Assembly (NCBI RefSeq): GCF_004379255.2
Contig: NC_056051.1
Coordinates: 3,932,062-3,996,061 of the forward strand
Origin: Salvia splendens
Taxonomy: Eukaryota > Streptophyta > Magnoliopsida > Lamiales > Lamiaceae
DNA length: 64,000 nucleotides
Reading direction: 5' to 3'
The notes under the pieces were generated by a model, which saw only the letters and a program-made list of their open reading frames with translations, was not told where the DNA came from and ran no database searches. The translations under genes and the position numbers were made by a program. This document shows, one piece after another, positions 37,263 to 49,013 of this stretch (its first letter is position 1; each line of letters starts with the position of its first letter).

Positions 37263-38735
37263 ACATGCTTGTCCTCAAGCGTGAAGAACAAACAAAAAAA
37301 AACGAATAAGTCGAATTCTAGCCTGGTTACTCCTCTGACCGACTCTACCTAAACTAGACTCGACGCAAAGAAAAACACTTGGTCAAACACAGAAAAGGAC
37401 ACACAAACACACAAACACAAAGATTTGGGCTATATTTTCAACCATCCCTTACCTCGGGATCTGGTGCAATCCGGCCTTAGACAGCCTTGAACTCCTGCCA
37501 CCCCCCATTCCTTCCTGGTCAGTACATCCGTTTGTCAAGATCGCCCAAACTCTCGGCCAAACACTAGATTCACTCGGTCTCTCATACCTCACCAGGAATG
37601 TTAGGACCGCATTCTCTCAATATGCTCAACCACGCTTGCTTCGGACTTAGATCTCACGTGCAGCTACTGAAGGACTTAAAGGCTTGTAATGGGGCTATTG
37701 GGTTGCAGCGTTTTGGGGTAGATGTTCCTAAGGCTCTAAGTTTTCAAAATTTCTATTTTATTAATGCGGGAGAACTGTGTGCTGTAGGCTTTTGATCAGT
37801 TGCTTTTTTAGCTGGCGCTTCTGGCTTGGGTCTCCAACTGTTCAGTATCATCTTGTGGCTTTGCCACCCTTATTCCTTCTCTTTTTTTTGTGGTCAAGTT
37901 TCTGACCATTTTTCTCCACAATCTTCTCTCTCTTTTTTTTTTCTTCTTTTTTTTTTTTTTTGTGGCTTCGCCGCCCTTATTCCTTCTTCTTCTCCCTTTT
38001 TTTTTCTTTTTGTGGACCCGGGATAACTCCCTGGTCGATTTTCTTCTGAACCTTCTTGCCCAGCTGGAGTCTGCTTTCTTGTACATCTTTCTGGCCAGTA
38101 GGCTTCATTCGCCTCACGCTTTGCACACACACAGTCCCAGTGGCTAGGGGTATTTATCTGGGTAAAAGAGTTAGGAAGAAAGGTTCTAAGGGTGGTTTTT
38201 CTTTTTTCTTTTTTTTTTTAAATGGGGGGTTTCCTACTGCCTTCAGTCTTTGCTACCCGTGGTCACTTCCTCCTAGGCAATTTGTGGCAACCTCTCTTTC
38301 TTTTCCCTATATGTGGAAAGTGGTTCCACTTAAAGCTTATAACTCACATTTTAAGAGGGCTTTCGCACTTGGCTCTAAGTATGAGCTTTTCTCTCATACT
38401 CACATCATCTATCCTGACTAGGAGGTACTAGGGAGGGTGGTTTCGGTTTTCCAGCACGTCTTATCTCCCTCAGTTCCCTTCACCGTCAGCTCAAGACGGT
38501 TGAGTTTTAAGCCCAATCAACACACAAAATAAAAAACTAAACCTAACAGGACACTAACACAAGCACGAACACAAAAACTACACATATACACATACTCATC
38601 ATACTGGTCATTCCGTCCCCCCTCCCACTTCACAAGTGTCTGCCCTCAGATAGGGCTGTGAAGTGGAAAAGGTAATGGCCAGTATGATGAACACATAGAC
38701 AAACAGACAAAAACAACAAATTAAAACTAAAACTT

Positions 38736-38950
38736 CTCACACTTAGACTATGGAATAGGCTAAGTGTGAGATTTTGAAAACCTAAACAACAACCAACAAA
38801 ACACATATATATACAAAACTCCTCACACTTAGGCCGTGCAACGGACTAAGTGTGAGTTAACATGCTTACGAAAAACAGAAAACACAAACACATGCGCCAA
38901 AAGACAAACCCTTAACTTCTCACACTTAGACTATAGAATAGGCTAAGTGT
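38736..38950. repeat. Three successive hairpins with CTCACACTTAG stems
   Basis: Inverted repeats CTCACACTTAG ... CTAAGTGTGAG at 38736-38770, 38822-38856 and 38919-38950 (the last slightly shorter). Spacing is about 86 and 97 bases, and loops are about 13 bases. The arm sequence also resembles the tract next to the 3' LTR (TAAGTGTGAG before TTTGATAAG), so the hairpins may derive from the polypurine-tract region. Confidence 0.8.
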
Positions 38951-39072
38951 TATGAACGGGGTTTGCGCACAAACAGAAATTATACTACCTAGACACACAA
39001 AACACAATTAAAAACGATAAGCTAAAAACGAGAAAATAAAAAGAAAAACTAACTGGTCAGATGGGGGTGGTC

Positions 39073-41850
39073 TTAGCGAAGTCTCCTGCTCCTCCGTGGG
39101 GCAGGTGGTGTAGGCTGCTTTTCCAGGGGTTCCTCTTCCGTTGCAGTGTGATCCTCACTCTCCTTCGCCGGTTCCTCGGCTGCTGCCGGCACCTCGGCGT
39201 TCTCTTCCTCGGGCTCTTCTATCATTGTCTCTGGTGGGTGGGTCTCATCGTCTTGGCCTCCATGACCGCTTGTTCCTGTAGCTTGTTCTTTCTTCCGGCT
39301 GGTCACTTCTTCCAACAACACATCTATCACGGATGCCATCCGGCCCATCTCCGTGATCAATCGATGGTTTTCCTCTCCCAAAGTAGTCACTAACGTCTCC
39401 ATAGCGTCTTGCTTTTGAGCCAATGTCTTCTGCTCTGCAGATCTCTCCAACATCCTTTCCATCACTGCCGCTAGCTTGACCATCTCTGCTTTCAATTGCT
39501 TATTCTCCTCTCTAACTTCATCCATTTCCTTCTCCATTCTGGCTTGACGCTGTTCCTGGTCCGATGCCAATCCGATCATTTCTGCCCTTATCTGTCTGCT
39601 TCCCTCCGCTATCTTCTCCACAGCTTTTTCCATCCCCTCTTGTCTCTGGTCGTGTGCCGGTGCTTCATGAGCTGCTGCCAACCGAGCAGTGGGTGTAGCT
39701 TCCTCTCCCATCGCATAGAAGTGTGGCACGCCTTGCCTCATGTATACCGCATTCGTCCGGACGAATAGGGGGGTATCAAACAATCCTGGGGCGTCCACCA
39801 TCGTCAAGGGGGTTAAGTCTTCGTCCTCTGAAACGGTGACGTTGTTTCTCACAAAGATTCCCAATATATGGCAGAGGGAAATATTCCGTGCTAGGTGGGT
39901 AGCGATGAGGTGACATGTGTATGCAGTCCAGAACCCTAAGTGCAACTTCTTGCCTCTCTTGGCACACCACATAAGATACAATTCCGTCATCGATGTCCGG
40001 ACTGCCGAATTCGACTGTCCTAAAAGGTTGTAACCCAAGAAGAGTTGAACCAGGCGTAGATTAGGATCGTTGAGATGGATAGATCGGGAGATAGTGGACT
40101 GAAACTGTCCTGCCCCGGGGTGAGTAAGCTCTTCCCAAGCTACCTGGGGCTCAAAGTCCACATGCCTGCGGGGAATCCCCCGCTCCCTATCTCTCCACTC
40201 GGGCCCTATGGCCTCCTCCAAACTGCATATCCCTAGCCGAACAGTCCATTCAATCAAATTCATCCTAATCTCTCCTCCAAATACTCTGAAATTGATGCAC
40301 TCTACATCCAAATCCGTTGTGACCTTGAATCGAAAGGTCGCGAAAAATTCTTTGGCCAAATCGACCGGAACATTCAAATTCTCATTCCTTAACAGCAATT
40401 CAAAACCCAATTCGTGGAAAAGGGCGAGAAACGATTCCCGAACCTTCAATTCATCTAACGAGAGGAGATGAATTACCTTTCCACACTTAACCTTCTTGCC
40501 TTTTGCGTTCTTGGTGCGATAGATGGATTGGAGCTCCTTGGAGTCAAAAAATTGCATCCCCTCCACCACGTCATCTGTGAGCTCCACCGTCCAACGCTTA
40601 TATCGGAGTGGTTCTGCAGGTGGATGCAATAGTTCCCGATGATCGTTAGGGAGTTGCTGCTCCTTGTACTCCTCATCTTCCATGGTCGTATCGCTATCGG
40701 ATTCAGATTCTTCACTGATCTCATATTCACTGTCACTCGGTGTTTGCCGGTTTGATGGGGTCCTCTAGTCAGCCTCAGTGATCACGATGCCTGTGTTCAC
40801 GGTACGCGGTTTTTTGGTACTCGGCTTGTTCTTCACAACGGCTTTTCCTTTCCTTTTTCTTTCTTTCTGGTACATGGCTTCCTCCTCAGCTTCGTCGTTC
40901 TCTACTTCGGGAGTGGTCCTCTCCTCTTCACTCAAGATTTCCACGGGATCTGCCTCTGTGTTCGGCTGATCCCTACTAGCTGCCCCCTTTCCCAAGCATC
41001 TCTGCGAAATTCTCCGCGGTTTGGGCGAGTCTGCCTTGGGGTCTGCTTTCACCACCAGTTCCCGCTTTATGGGCTTGGGCTTCACTACCGGAGGTGCCAC
41101 CGGTTCTGGTTCATTGGTTTCTGCAGCTGTTTCCTCCTCTCCTACCTGCATTCTACCATCCCCTACTTCTACTCGGGGATCTACTGGCTCTTTTACTTTA
41201 CTCGGTGCTTCTCCTTCCCCTCCTACCAACTGGGAAGGTCGGCCTTCCGGTATGTTTCCTGATGTGGCTTTCTCCATGTTGCCTACTGCCCCCAATGCGA
41301 GGTCTAGACCCTCAGCCATTGGTGCAGTGTCCACTTCTCTCTGGTTGACCCTGTTCAGAATCAAGTCAAATTCTTCGTCTGTCATTAGGCCTTGTTTTCT
41401 GGCCGATTCATTCAAATCTATTTCCGGCCTTCTCACTTCTTGAACTACCGGCTCCGCTTCGGGCGTTTTCTCTGTTCCTTCGCTCCCCTCCGGAGTTGTC
41501 TTGCCTTGACTCGACTTCTTCGTACGCTCCTCAGAGTCGGAGTCGTAATGTGCGGTGATAGCGTCGAGCTCTGCCGAATTCGGCACTGAATCTGCTGCAT
41601 GACTGTCCGGCGCAGGCGGGAGTTCACTGGGTGTGGTTCCTACGCCCTCCATTTGATCAAAACCAGTCAATGCCGCCGTCCAGTCCCGAGTAGGGTCCTG
41701 TTGATGAAGAAATGCCATCATGGCATCCATGGAGATCATAGGTAGTGGCGGAGCGGTCGGTGCTGGTGGCGGTGGATTTTGCTGTGGTTGTGCCTCCTGG
41801 GTTTCTTGGCGGCGCGGTTTGATTTTCCGGGCGAAAGCTTTCTTCCCCAT
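39073..41850 (-). pseudogene. Athila-type downstream ORF (PF03078-like), interrupted by one amber codon
   Basis: Two open stretches, 41850-40765 and 40683-39073, lie in the same frame, joined by 27 codons and split by one TAG at 40765-40767 (TEAD, stop, RTPSNRQ). Together they make about 925 codons. The first part is Lys/Glu/Pro-rich (MGKKAFARKIKPRR). The second holds the ATHILA ORF-1 type domain (AKEFFATFRFKV, RMNLIEWTVRLGI, HLIATHLARNISLCHILG), then a coiled coil and an acidic tail. Athila elements place an ORF here that has been called envelope-like; its role is unknown. Low-complexity C-terminus ends PRRSRRLR. Confidence 0.8.
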
Positions 41851-42488
41851 GAGTGGAAATCTGCGATTTAGTGGTGAAAAGGTAGGGTTGACGGTTGAGA
41901 ATGATGTTTCCGCGAGAGAGATGGAAAAGGGTTTCTTGAAAGCGAATTGAAAATGAGGGTTTGTGAGGGAAAAGTGTTGGGACGGTAAGTTTAATTCGGG
42001 TGAGAGAGAGCAGTTGCAGGTGGTTGTAACCGGTTATCAGGGATAGCCGGTCGTGACGTTTCAGACGGGAAGGGCGGTTGAGGTTGCTGGCCTCTGATTG
42101 GTCCGCGCGTCTTTTCCCTCTGCTCACGCGCCATTTCTCTTGCTGTCACCCTGCAAAAGCTGCACAAGCTTTAATTCAAATTTTCGTCCTTTCCACAATT
42201 CCTCCTCTACTTGCCTAAAAAAGAGACTAATTTAAATGGGCACTTAAATAACATTTTGAAATAGCACCAGATAAGCAATCCTTTGGTCAATGCGCACTTC
42301 AAATTAAAATTAAGGCCCGAAAATATTTTTTTTGGATTTTTAGGAATTATCTAGCGTGCAAATATTAATTACGTATTTACAATATTTATAACTTTCTTAG
42401 GTAATTTGGAATTCAACTTGGCCAGTATATGCATACTATTCTCAAAGGGAAACTGGTCGCGCGGAATTCCAAATTCCTATCTTACTGA

Positions 42489-45400
42489 TCAGTATGAAAC
42501 CGATGTAAGTGGCTGTAGTGGAATTTCATCCACTACACCCACCTCGCTATTATCCCTGAATATTTTCAACCTATGCCCATTTACTATGAAAGGTTCAGAG
42601 TTAGAAAAACTCCCTGAAATTTCTACTGCCCCGTTGGACCGGAGTGCAGTTATGATGTAAGGTCCTGTCCATTTGGACTTGAGTTTCCCTGGCATAAGCT
42701 TCAATCTTGACTGGAAGAGTAGTACTTTCTGGCCAACATGGAGCTCCTTAGTCCTCAGATTTCGATCATGCCATATATTAGTTCGTTCCTTGTACCACAT
42801 GGCGGAATCGAATGACTCCAATCTAAGTTCCTCAAGCTCCTGCAGTTGCAGCTTCCTTTCCTCTTCACAGGCTGTAGCATCCATATTCACTTTCTGTACT
42901 GCCCAGTATGCTCGATGCTCGATTCCAACTGGTAAATGGCACATCTTTCCAAAGACAATCCGGTAAGGGGACATGCCTATGGGAGTCTTGTAGGCTGTTC
43001 GATACGCCCAGAGAGCATCCTCTAACCTTACACTCCAATCCTTCCTAGAAGTGTTCACCGTCTTCTCCAAAATTTTCTTTATTTCGCGGTTAGAGATTTC
43101 TGCTTGACCATTTGCTTGCGGATGGTAAGGGCTGGATAGTCTATGGTGCACACCGTATTTCTTCATTAAGGCTTCAATTGTGCGATTACAGAAGTGTGTA
43201 CCTTGATCGGATATGATCGCCCTGGGCACACCGAATCGGCTGAAGATATGACTCTTTAAGAATTTGGCCACTTCCTTGGCTTCACACGTGCCTGTGGCCT
43301 TGGCTTCCACCCATTTGGAGACGTAGTCTACAGCAACTAGGATATACAGATTCCCATAGGATGAAGGGAAAGGCCCCATGAAATCCATTCCCCATATGTC
43401 GAATAACTCGCAAACTATTACGGGTACCTGTGGCATTTCATCCCGGGCAGATATTCCACCGGTCAGTTGGCAACGCTCACAACTTCTGCAAAACTCGTAC
43501 GCATCTTTGTTGAGGGTTGGCCAATAAAAGCCGCTATCCAAAATCTTCCTAGCCGTCTTCTTGGACCCGAAATGTCCTCCGCATGCTAACGAATGGCAGT
43601 GGGTCAAAACATCCCGCTGATCCCAGTCAGGAATGCACCTCCTTATCACTTGATCGGACCCTATCCTCCACAAATAGGGGTCGTCCCAAAAGTAGTATTT
43701 CGCTTCACTCTTGATCTTCATTCTTTGGGCTTTGGTAACACTTGGCACTTCTGGAAGCTCTCCAGTTACCAGGTAGTTGGCCAGGTCCGCGTACCAAGGC
43801 TCTTGCCCTACCTTCTCTTTTCCTTTTGTTGTATCATTCTGACCAGTAAGCTTGAACACTTCTTCCCAATCAATCTTTCTGGGCACAAAAATCACCTCAC
43901 ACAAATGTTCCTCTGGAAATTTATCATGCACTTCGTCACCGTTTCCATCTTGCACTATTCTGCTCAAATGGTCCGCCACTTTGTTCTCGACTCCTCGCTT
44001 ATCTTCTACCTCCCAGTCAAATTCTTGTAGCAAGAGTACCCATCGGATCAAGCGTGGTTTGGATTCCTTCTTGGCAATCAGATACTTAATCGCCGCATGG
44101 TCAGTATACACTATGACCTTAGATCCCAACAAATATGGCCTGAACTTCTCGGAAGAATACACCACTGCCAGCATCTCCTTTTCAGTGGTATCGTAATTCC
44201 GCTGGGCTTGATTTAAAGTCTTGGACGCATAAAAAATTACGTACCTCTTCCCGTCGATCTTCTGACCCAGCACGGCTCCTACCGCAAAATCGCTGGCGTC
44301 GCACATTACTTCGAACGGATGGTTCCAGTCAGGAGCCCTTATGATAGGTGCGGATATCAACTTTTCCTTGAGAAGGTTGAAAGCAGCCTTGCATTGCTCA
44401 TCAAAGATGAATTCCACGTCATTCTGAAGTAATCTAGTAAGGGGCTGGGCGATCTTGGAGAAATCCTTGATAAACCTTCGATAAAATCCGGCGTGCCCCA
44501 GAAAACCCCTTATTCCCTTCTGATCAGTAGGGAATGGTAATTTGGATATAACATCTACCTTGGCTCGATCCACTTGGATACCTCTCTCTGAGACCACGTG
44601 TCCTAAAACTATCCCTTCGGCGACCATAAAATGGCACTTTTCGAAGTTCAAAACCAAACTCTTTGCTTGACATCTCTCCAAAACTATATCTAAATGGTGA
44701 AGGCAAGAGTCGAACGAGTCTCCGTAAACCGTAAAATCGTCCATGAATATCTCTATGCAATCCTCAATCAGATCAGAAAATATGCTCATCATACATCGTT
44801 GAAACGTACCTGGAGCGTTGCACAGGCCGAAAGGCATGCGACGGTATGCATAGGTTCCAAACGGGCAAGTGAAAGTAGTCTTGTCCTGGTCCTCAGGATC
44901 TACGTAAATTTGGAAATACCCGCTGTACCCATCTAGAAAGCAGAAAAACTTCTTCCCAGCTAATCTCTCCAACATTTGGTCGATGAACGGCAGGGGAAAA
45001 TGGTCCTTCCTGGTCGCATTGTTCAGCTTACGGTAATCGATGCACATTCGCCAACCCGTGACTCGCCTCGTTGGGATCAGTTCATTCCTCTCATTCTGAA
45101 CTACTTGGATGCCCGACTTCTTTGGGACCATGTGGATCGGGCTGACCCACTCACTATCCGGTACTGAATAGATAATCCCTAGCGACAACAACTTCAAGAT
45201 CTCCTTCAATATCTCTTCTCGCATGTTAGGGTTTACCTTCCTTTGAGCATCTCGATGTGCCTTCGCTCCTTCCTCCAACCTAATGTGGTGCATGCAGACG
45301 TCGGGGCTAATCCCCACTAAATCTGTAAGACTCCATCCAATCGCCTTCTTGTTCTTGCTCAGCACGGTCAGTAGCCTAGCCTCTTGTTCTTTCGTGAGGC

Positions 45401-48400
45401 TGCTACTGATGATCACTGGATAAGAGTTCTCCTCTCCAAGGAAGGCATACTTCAAATTTGGTGGCAACTTCTTCAGCTCAACTTGAGGTGGAAGTGTGTC
45501 TTCGGGTAGAGGGTTTTTCTCAATCTCTCCTTCTTTTTCTAAACCTCCCCTCGATGGTTCTTCTATACTGGCTGGTAGCTGAACCCCTGCGGCTCCAGTG
45601 AACTCCGATTTCTGACAGAATCCCTTGATTGCTACTTCTATTTCTTCATCAGTCAACCCTTGGCTACTGATCATTTCACACCATGCAGCGGCTTCGACGT
45701 CAGCCTGCTCATAAGCATCTAATGCTTGGAGTTTCTCCTGCAATAGTTCGGTCTCAAGAAAATCTTGGACAAGGGGGTCAATCACGTCAACATAACACAA
45801 ATTTTCAGAATCAATCGGTTTCTTCATGGCTTCATTGATATCAAAAGTAAATTTCTCTCCATGGAAATCAATGCAAATTGTCCCCTCGACCATGTCTACT
45901 ATTGTCTTAGCCGTTCTAAAAAATGGCCTTCCTAACAACACTCCACTAGATTCCCTAGCTTCATGCTCACTCATTTTGATCACATAAAAATCAGCAGGAT
46001 AGGTAAAATCATGCACTCTTACTAACACATTTTCTAAAACTCCCTCAGGACTTATGCACGACCTATCAGCCAGTTGGATCAACACCCTAGTATTAGACAA
46101 TCTAACTCCCTTCAATCGGTTATAGATAGACAATGGCATAACATTTATGGACGCCCCCAAATCACACATTGCATGTTTGACCTTCACATCTCCTATAGTT
46201 ATAGGCAAAGTGAACATACCTGGATCGGCTCTCTTGGGTGGTAACTTCTCTTGCACTATTGCTGACGCTATCCCTTCCACCATAATCTTGCCATCCTTCT
46301 GGGCTCTCCCGGCTATGAAGTCCTTAATGAATTTCCCGAGAGGGGGTAGCTTCACGGCTTGGAGGAATGGTATGGTGACATCCAACTTCCCAAAAATCGA
46401 CAAGTAGTCAACCGGGTCTTCTTTCTTCCTCTTTGTAACAAATCGGAATGGGAACGGTTTCTCCCCTTTTTTTTCCTCTACTGGTTCTTCAGCAACCTTC
46501 TTGGAGTTTTTCTTGGGTAGTTCTTGGGTCTGGGCCTCCATTCTGGGTTCTACCTCTTGAGGGGGTTTCTTCCTGGTCAGTAGGGTGTCGGGTTCACCTC
46601 GTAAACTTGGTGTATCATCCAAGAAGAATGGATCCTTCATCCGAGGCATAGTTCTCCCTAATTCATCCACTGAAATGGTATCACCTCCTATCTTCATTCC
46701 ATTAGATCCTCCACCAGGTTGTTTCGGTTGAGGCGCGTCATAAGTGGTTCCCGACCTCAACGTAACCTTACTCACATTTGCCTTTTCGGGCATTTGGACT
46801 GTAGATGGGAGTTTCCCTGCATTTCCCTTCAAATCACCCACCGAACTGGCCAGTTGAGCTAACTGCCTATTCATCATATCCATGTTCGCCTTATGTTCCT
46901 TCTGGGCGTTTTGCATCCCCTGCACGACCTCATTATGGGATTGCAATTCTCCTTTGATGCTCTGTTGTGATGCTAGCATTTCACCCATCATGTCTTCAAC
47001 GGATCTCCTTGACCTGCTCGAGTTTTGGAAGTGACTTGGCCCTTGGTGTTGATAGTTCTGGGAGGTTTGCTGGCCTTGATTAGGCGGGTATTGGTTATAC
47101 TGGGCAGGAGGGGTGTACTGATCTTGAGGATATTGATTCTGGTGCTGGCCTTGGAATTGATTTTGGTTCTGATGGTTTTGGGGTCCTGGGTTTGGCTGAT
47201 TTTGGAAGTTTTGGAAGTTTCTCTGGTGGGGTGGCACATAGACAGGGTTCGGGTTCTGTGGGTTTTGGTTTTGGGAATGTTGGTTTCTTCCTGACCAGTC
47301 GGGCTGGTAGTCTGGGTTCGCTGGTCCACGGTTAGGGTTTTGGTTCGGATGGGGGTTATACTGGCTCTGACCTTGGTTCTGATTTTGGCTCCCGTCACCC
47401 CATCGGAAGTTTGGATGATCCCTCCATGGTGCATCCCGTTGCCTACCTTGAATCCAATGCCCACTAGAGTTGAAGTACCCCGCAGCATTAACTTGCTCCA
47501 TATTCCCGAAGTCATTAGGCTGATCATAGTTCGGTCCTTGATTTCCCTGCTCTGCACCCTTGTAATTCCCAGCTGGGGGAGGTGGTGGAGTGCTCTTCTC
47601 GATCGCACTCAGAAGTGACTTCTTCAGCTCATCCATTTTCTGCTCCAGTGTATTTTCCTGATCAGTAACCGAGGCAACAGCAGCCCGCTCTCGGTTATAT
47701 CCTTCCCTTGAATGGTCATACTCTTTCTTTGCATTCAGTAGCTTCCTTAGGACTCTCTTTGCTTCGCTAACCCGCAATTGCGTGAAGCTTCCTCCCGACG
47801 ATGAATTTGCCAGGTCCTTGGTTACCGCGTTCATGCCTTCGTAGAAAGTATGATGTACTTCAATGTCCGCCATGCGATGGTTGGGACACGATTCCAAAAG
47901 ACCCATGTATCTTGCCCAATAATCACTCAAGGGCTCATCATACCCTTGCTTCACATTAGTTATTTCCCTCTTCAGCGCGCTTGTCTTGGATGACGGAAAA
48001 AACTCGCCCAGAAATGCTGACTTGAAATCGGCCCAAGTCTCGATGGAGTTGGGGGGCAGGCGCATGAACCATGTGTTAGCTTCCCCTTTTGGCACAAATG
48101 GCAAAGCCTTCAACCTATAATCATCCTCCGTCGCTCCTGCCGGTCTCCTCTGCGCCCTACAAATTTTGCAAAACTCATGAAGAAACTCATACGGCCCTTC
48201 ATAGCTCTTCCCACAGTATGTAGGCAGGATTGCGATCACATGAGGCTTCACATCGCAGGCGGTTTGGCTTGGAGTAACGACTATGGCTTGCGGGGGCTCT
48301 CCTTCAGTATGCGCGTTCAGCGTCCCGATCTCCGGGTCCTCATCTCCCTAGTTGGCCATTTCCCTTGGGTTGCCTTCCAACAGTGGTATCTCTTCTGGTA

Positions 48401-48548
48401 TCGGTCCCTCTATGGTGCCCTTCTCCTCGTCACTACTCGTCCCTAGGTCAGACAAGGTGGTCGACAAGCCAGAACGAGTGGTTACGAGTATAGATCCTCG
48501 CTGAAGTATCTTCGGTCTCCCCTGGTCAGGAGCCGAACTGCTTCTCAT
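42489..48548 (-). CDS. Athila gag-pol polyprotein (one in-frame amber codon in gag)
   Basis: About 2019 codons in one frame from [15 protein letters not shown] at 48548 to the stop at 42489, broken only by TAG at 48348-48350 (EMAN, stop, GDEDPEIG). Gag: [28 protein letters not shown], then a long Gln/Asn-rich segment at about 47,500-47,000. Aspartic protease: [14 protein letters not shown] near 46,165, with Leu where many family members have DxG context changed. Reverse transcriptase: [11 protein letters not shown] near 44,735. RNase [19 protein letters not shown] near 44,290. Integrase: [12 protein letters not shown]...[28 protein letters not shown] and [13 protein letters not shown]. No chromodomain. 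Apart from the amber codon the frame is intact, so the copy is young. Confidence 0.9.
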
Positions 48549-48637
48549 AAACTGAAATGGAAAGAAAAGGAAAAGAAAATTATGCGCAATATATACGCCA
48601 AAGTATCACACACAAAAGTAACTAGTAACGCCATCCA

Positions 48638-48655
48638 TCCCCGGCAACGGCGCCA
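48638..48655 (-). other. Primer binding site of the Athila element
   Basis: TGGCGCCGTTGCCGGGGA on the minus strand, two bases after the 5' LTR end CGTTTCA. I recognise this sequence as the usual site next to the LTR in Athila/Tat elements; the tRNA partner was not verified. Confidence 0.7.
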
Positions 48656-48657
48656 TT

Positions 48658-49013
48658 TGAAACGATGGGATTTCTCCTCAGGGTGCTTAGGTGTCGTTCA
48701 AGCAAGGATATATCCTACTGGTCAGGATAGAGATCCTAACTAAGCCTAGACCCTGGTTTCAAAAATTCCTCAACCCACTTCAACGTTGTGATTGAGCAGT
48801 CCCAGCTATCCTCCTTCTCCATCTCGAGCCATATTTGCATGTATACTGGTCAGTACGTAATCGTCCTGACGCCATTTTCACTTGAAGTGTCTGAAACTCT
48901 GCCTACTGGCTAGAATGCTTACCCTGCACGCTTAAGCAACTAGTTTTTGCAGATATAATTCAATTACGCACATCATACTGACCAGTAACCTAGGCCTAGA
49001 ATACGACTTATCA
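48658..49013 (-). repeat. 5' LTR of the Athila element with a 1.1-kb internal deletion
   Basis: 356 bp. The first and last parts match the 1500-bp 3' LTR with about one mismatch (GCCATTTT against GCCCTTTT). The middle is missing: after CAACCCACTTC comes AACG and then TTGTGATTGAGC, so about 1.14 kb equivalent to about 35,873-37,016 is absent. Confidence 0.9.

Larger units (their letters stand above)
35746..49013 (-). mobile_element. Athila-lineage Ty3/Gypsy LTR retrotransposon (13.3 kb)
   Basis: Inserted in the Harbinger transposase with an exact 5-bp target duplication CTGAC (35741-35745 and 49014-49018). LTRs begin TG and end CA. Order on the minus strand: 5' LTR 49013-48658, primer binding site, gag-pol, an Athila-type extra ORF, a 1.8-kb 3' untranslated region, and 3' LTR 37245-35746. 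Gag, protease, RT, RNase H and integrase form one frame without a chromodomain, followed by a PF03078-like ORF, which places it in Athila. Confidence 0.92.

Noticed and set aside
37850..38020. Small protein encoded in the T-rich stretch of the Athila 3' region
   Set aside because: The open frames are produced by poly-pyrimidine runs and have no conserved features.
42400..48300. Plus-strand open frames opposite gag-pol
   Set aside because: Codon-complement shadows of a long intact minus-strand polyprotein with clear RT and integrase motifs.
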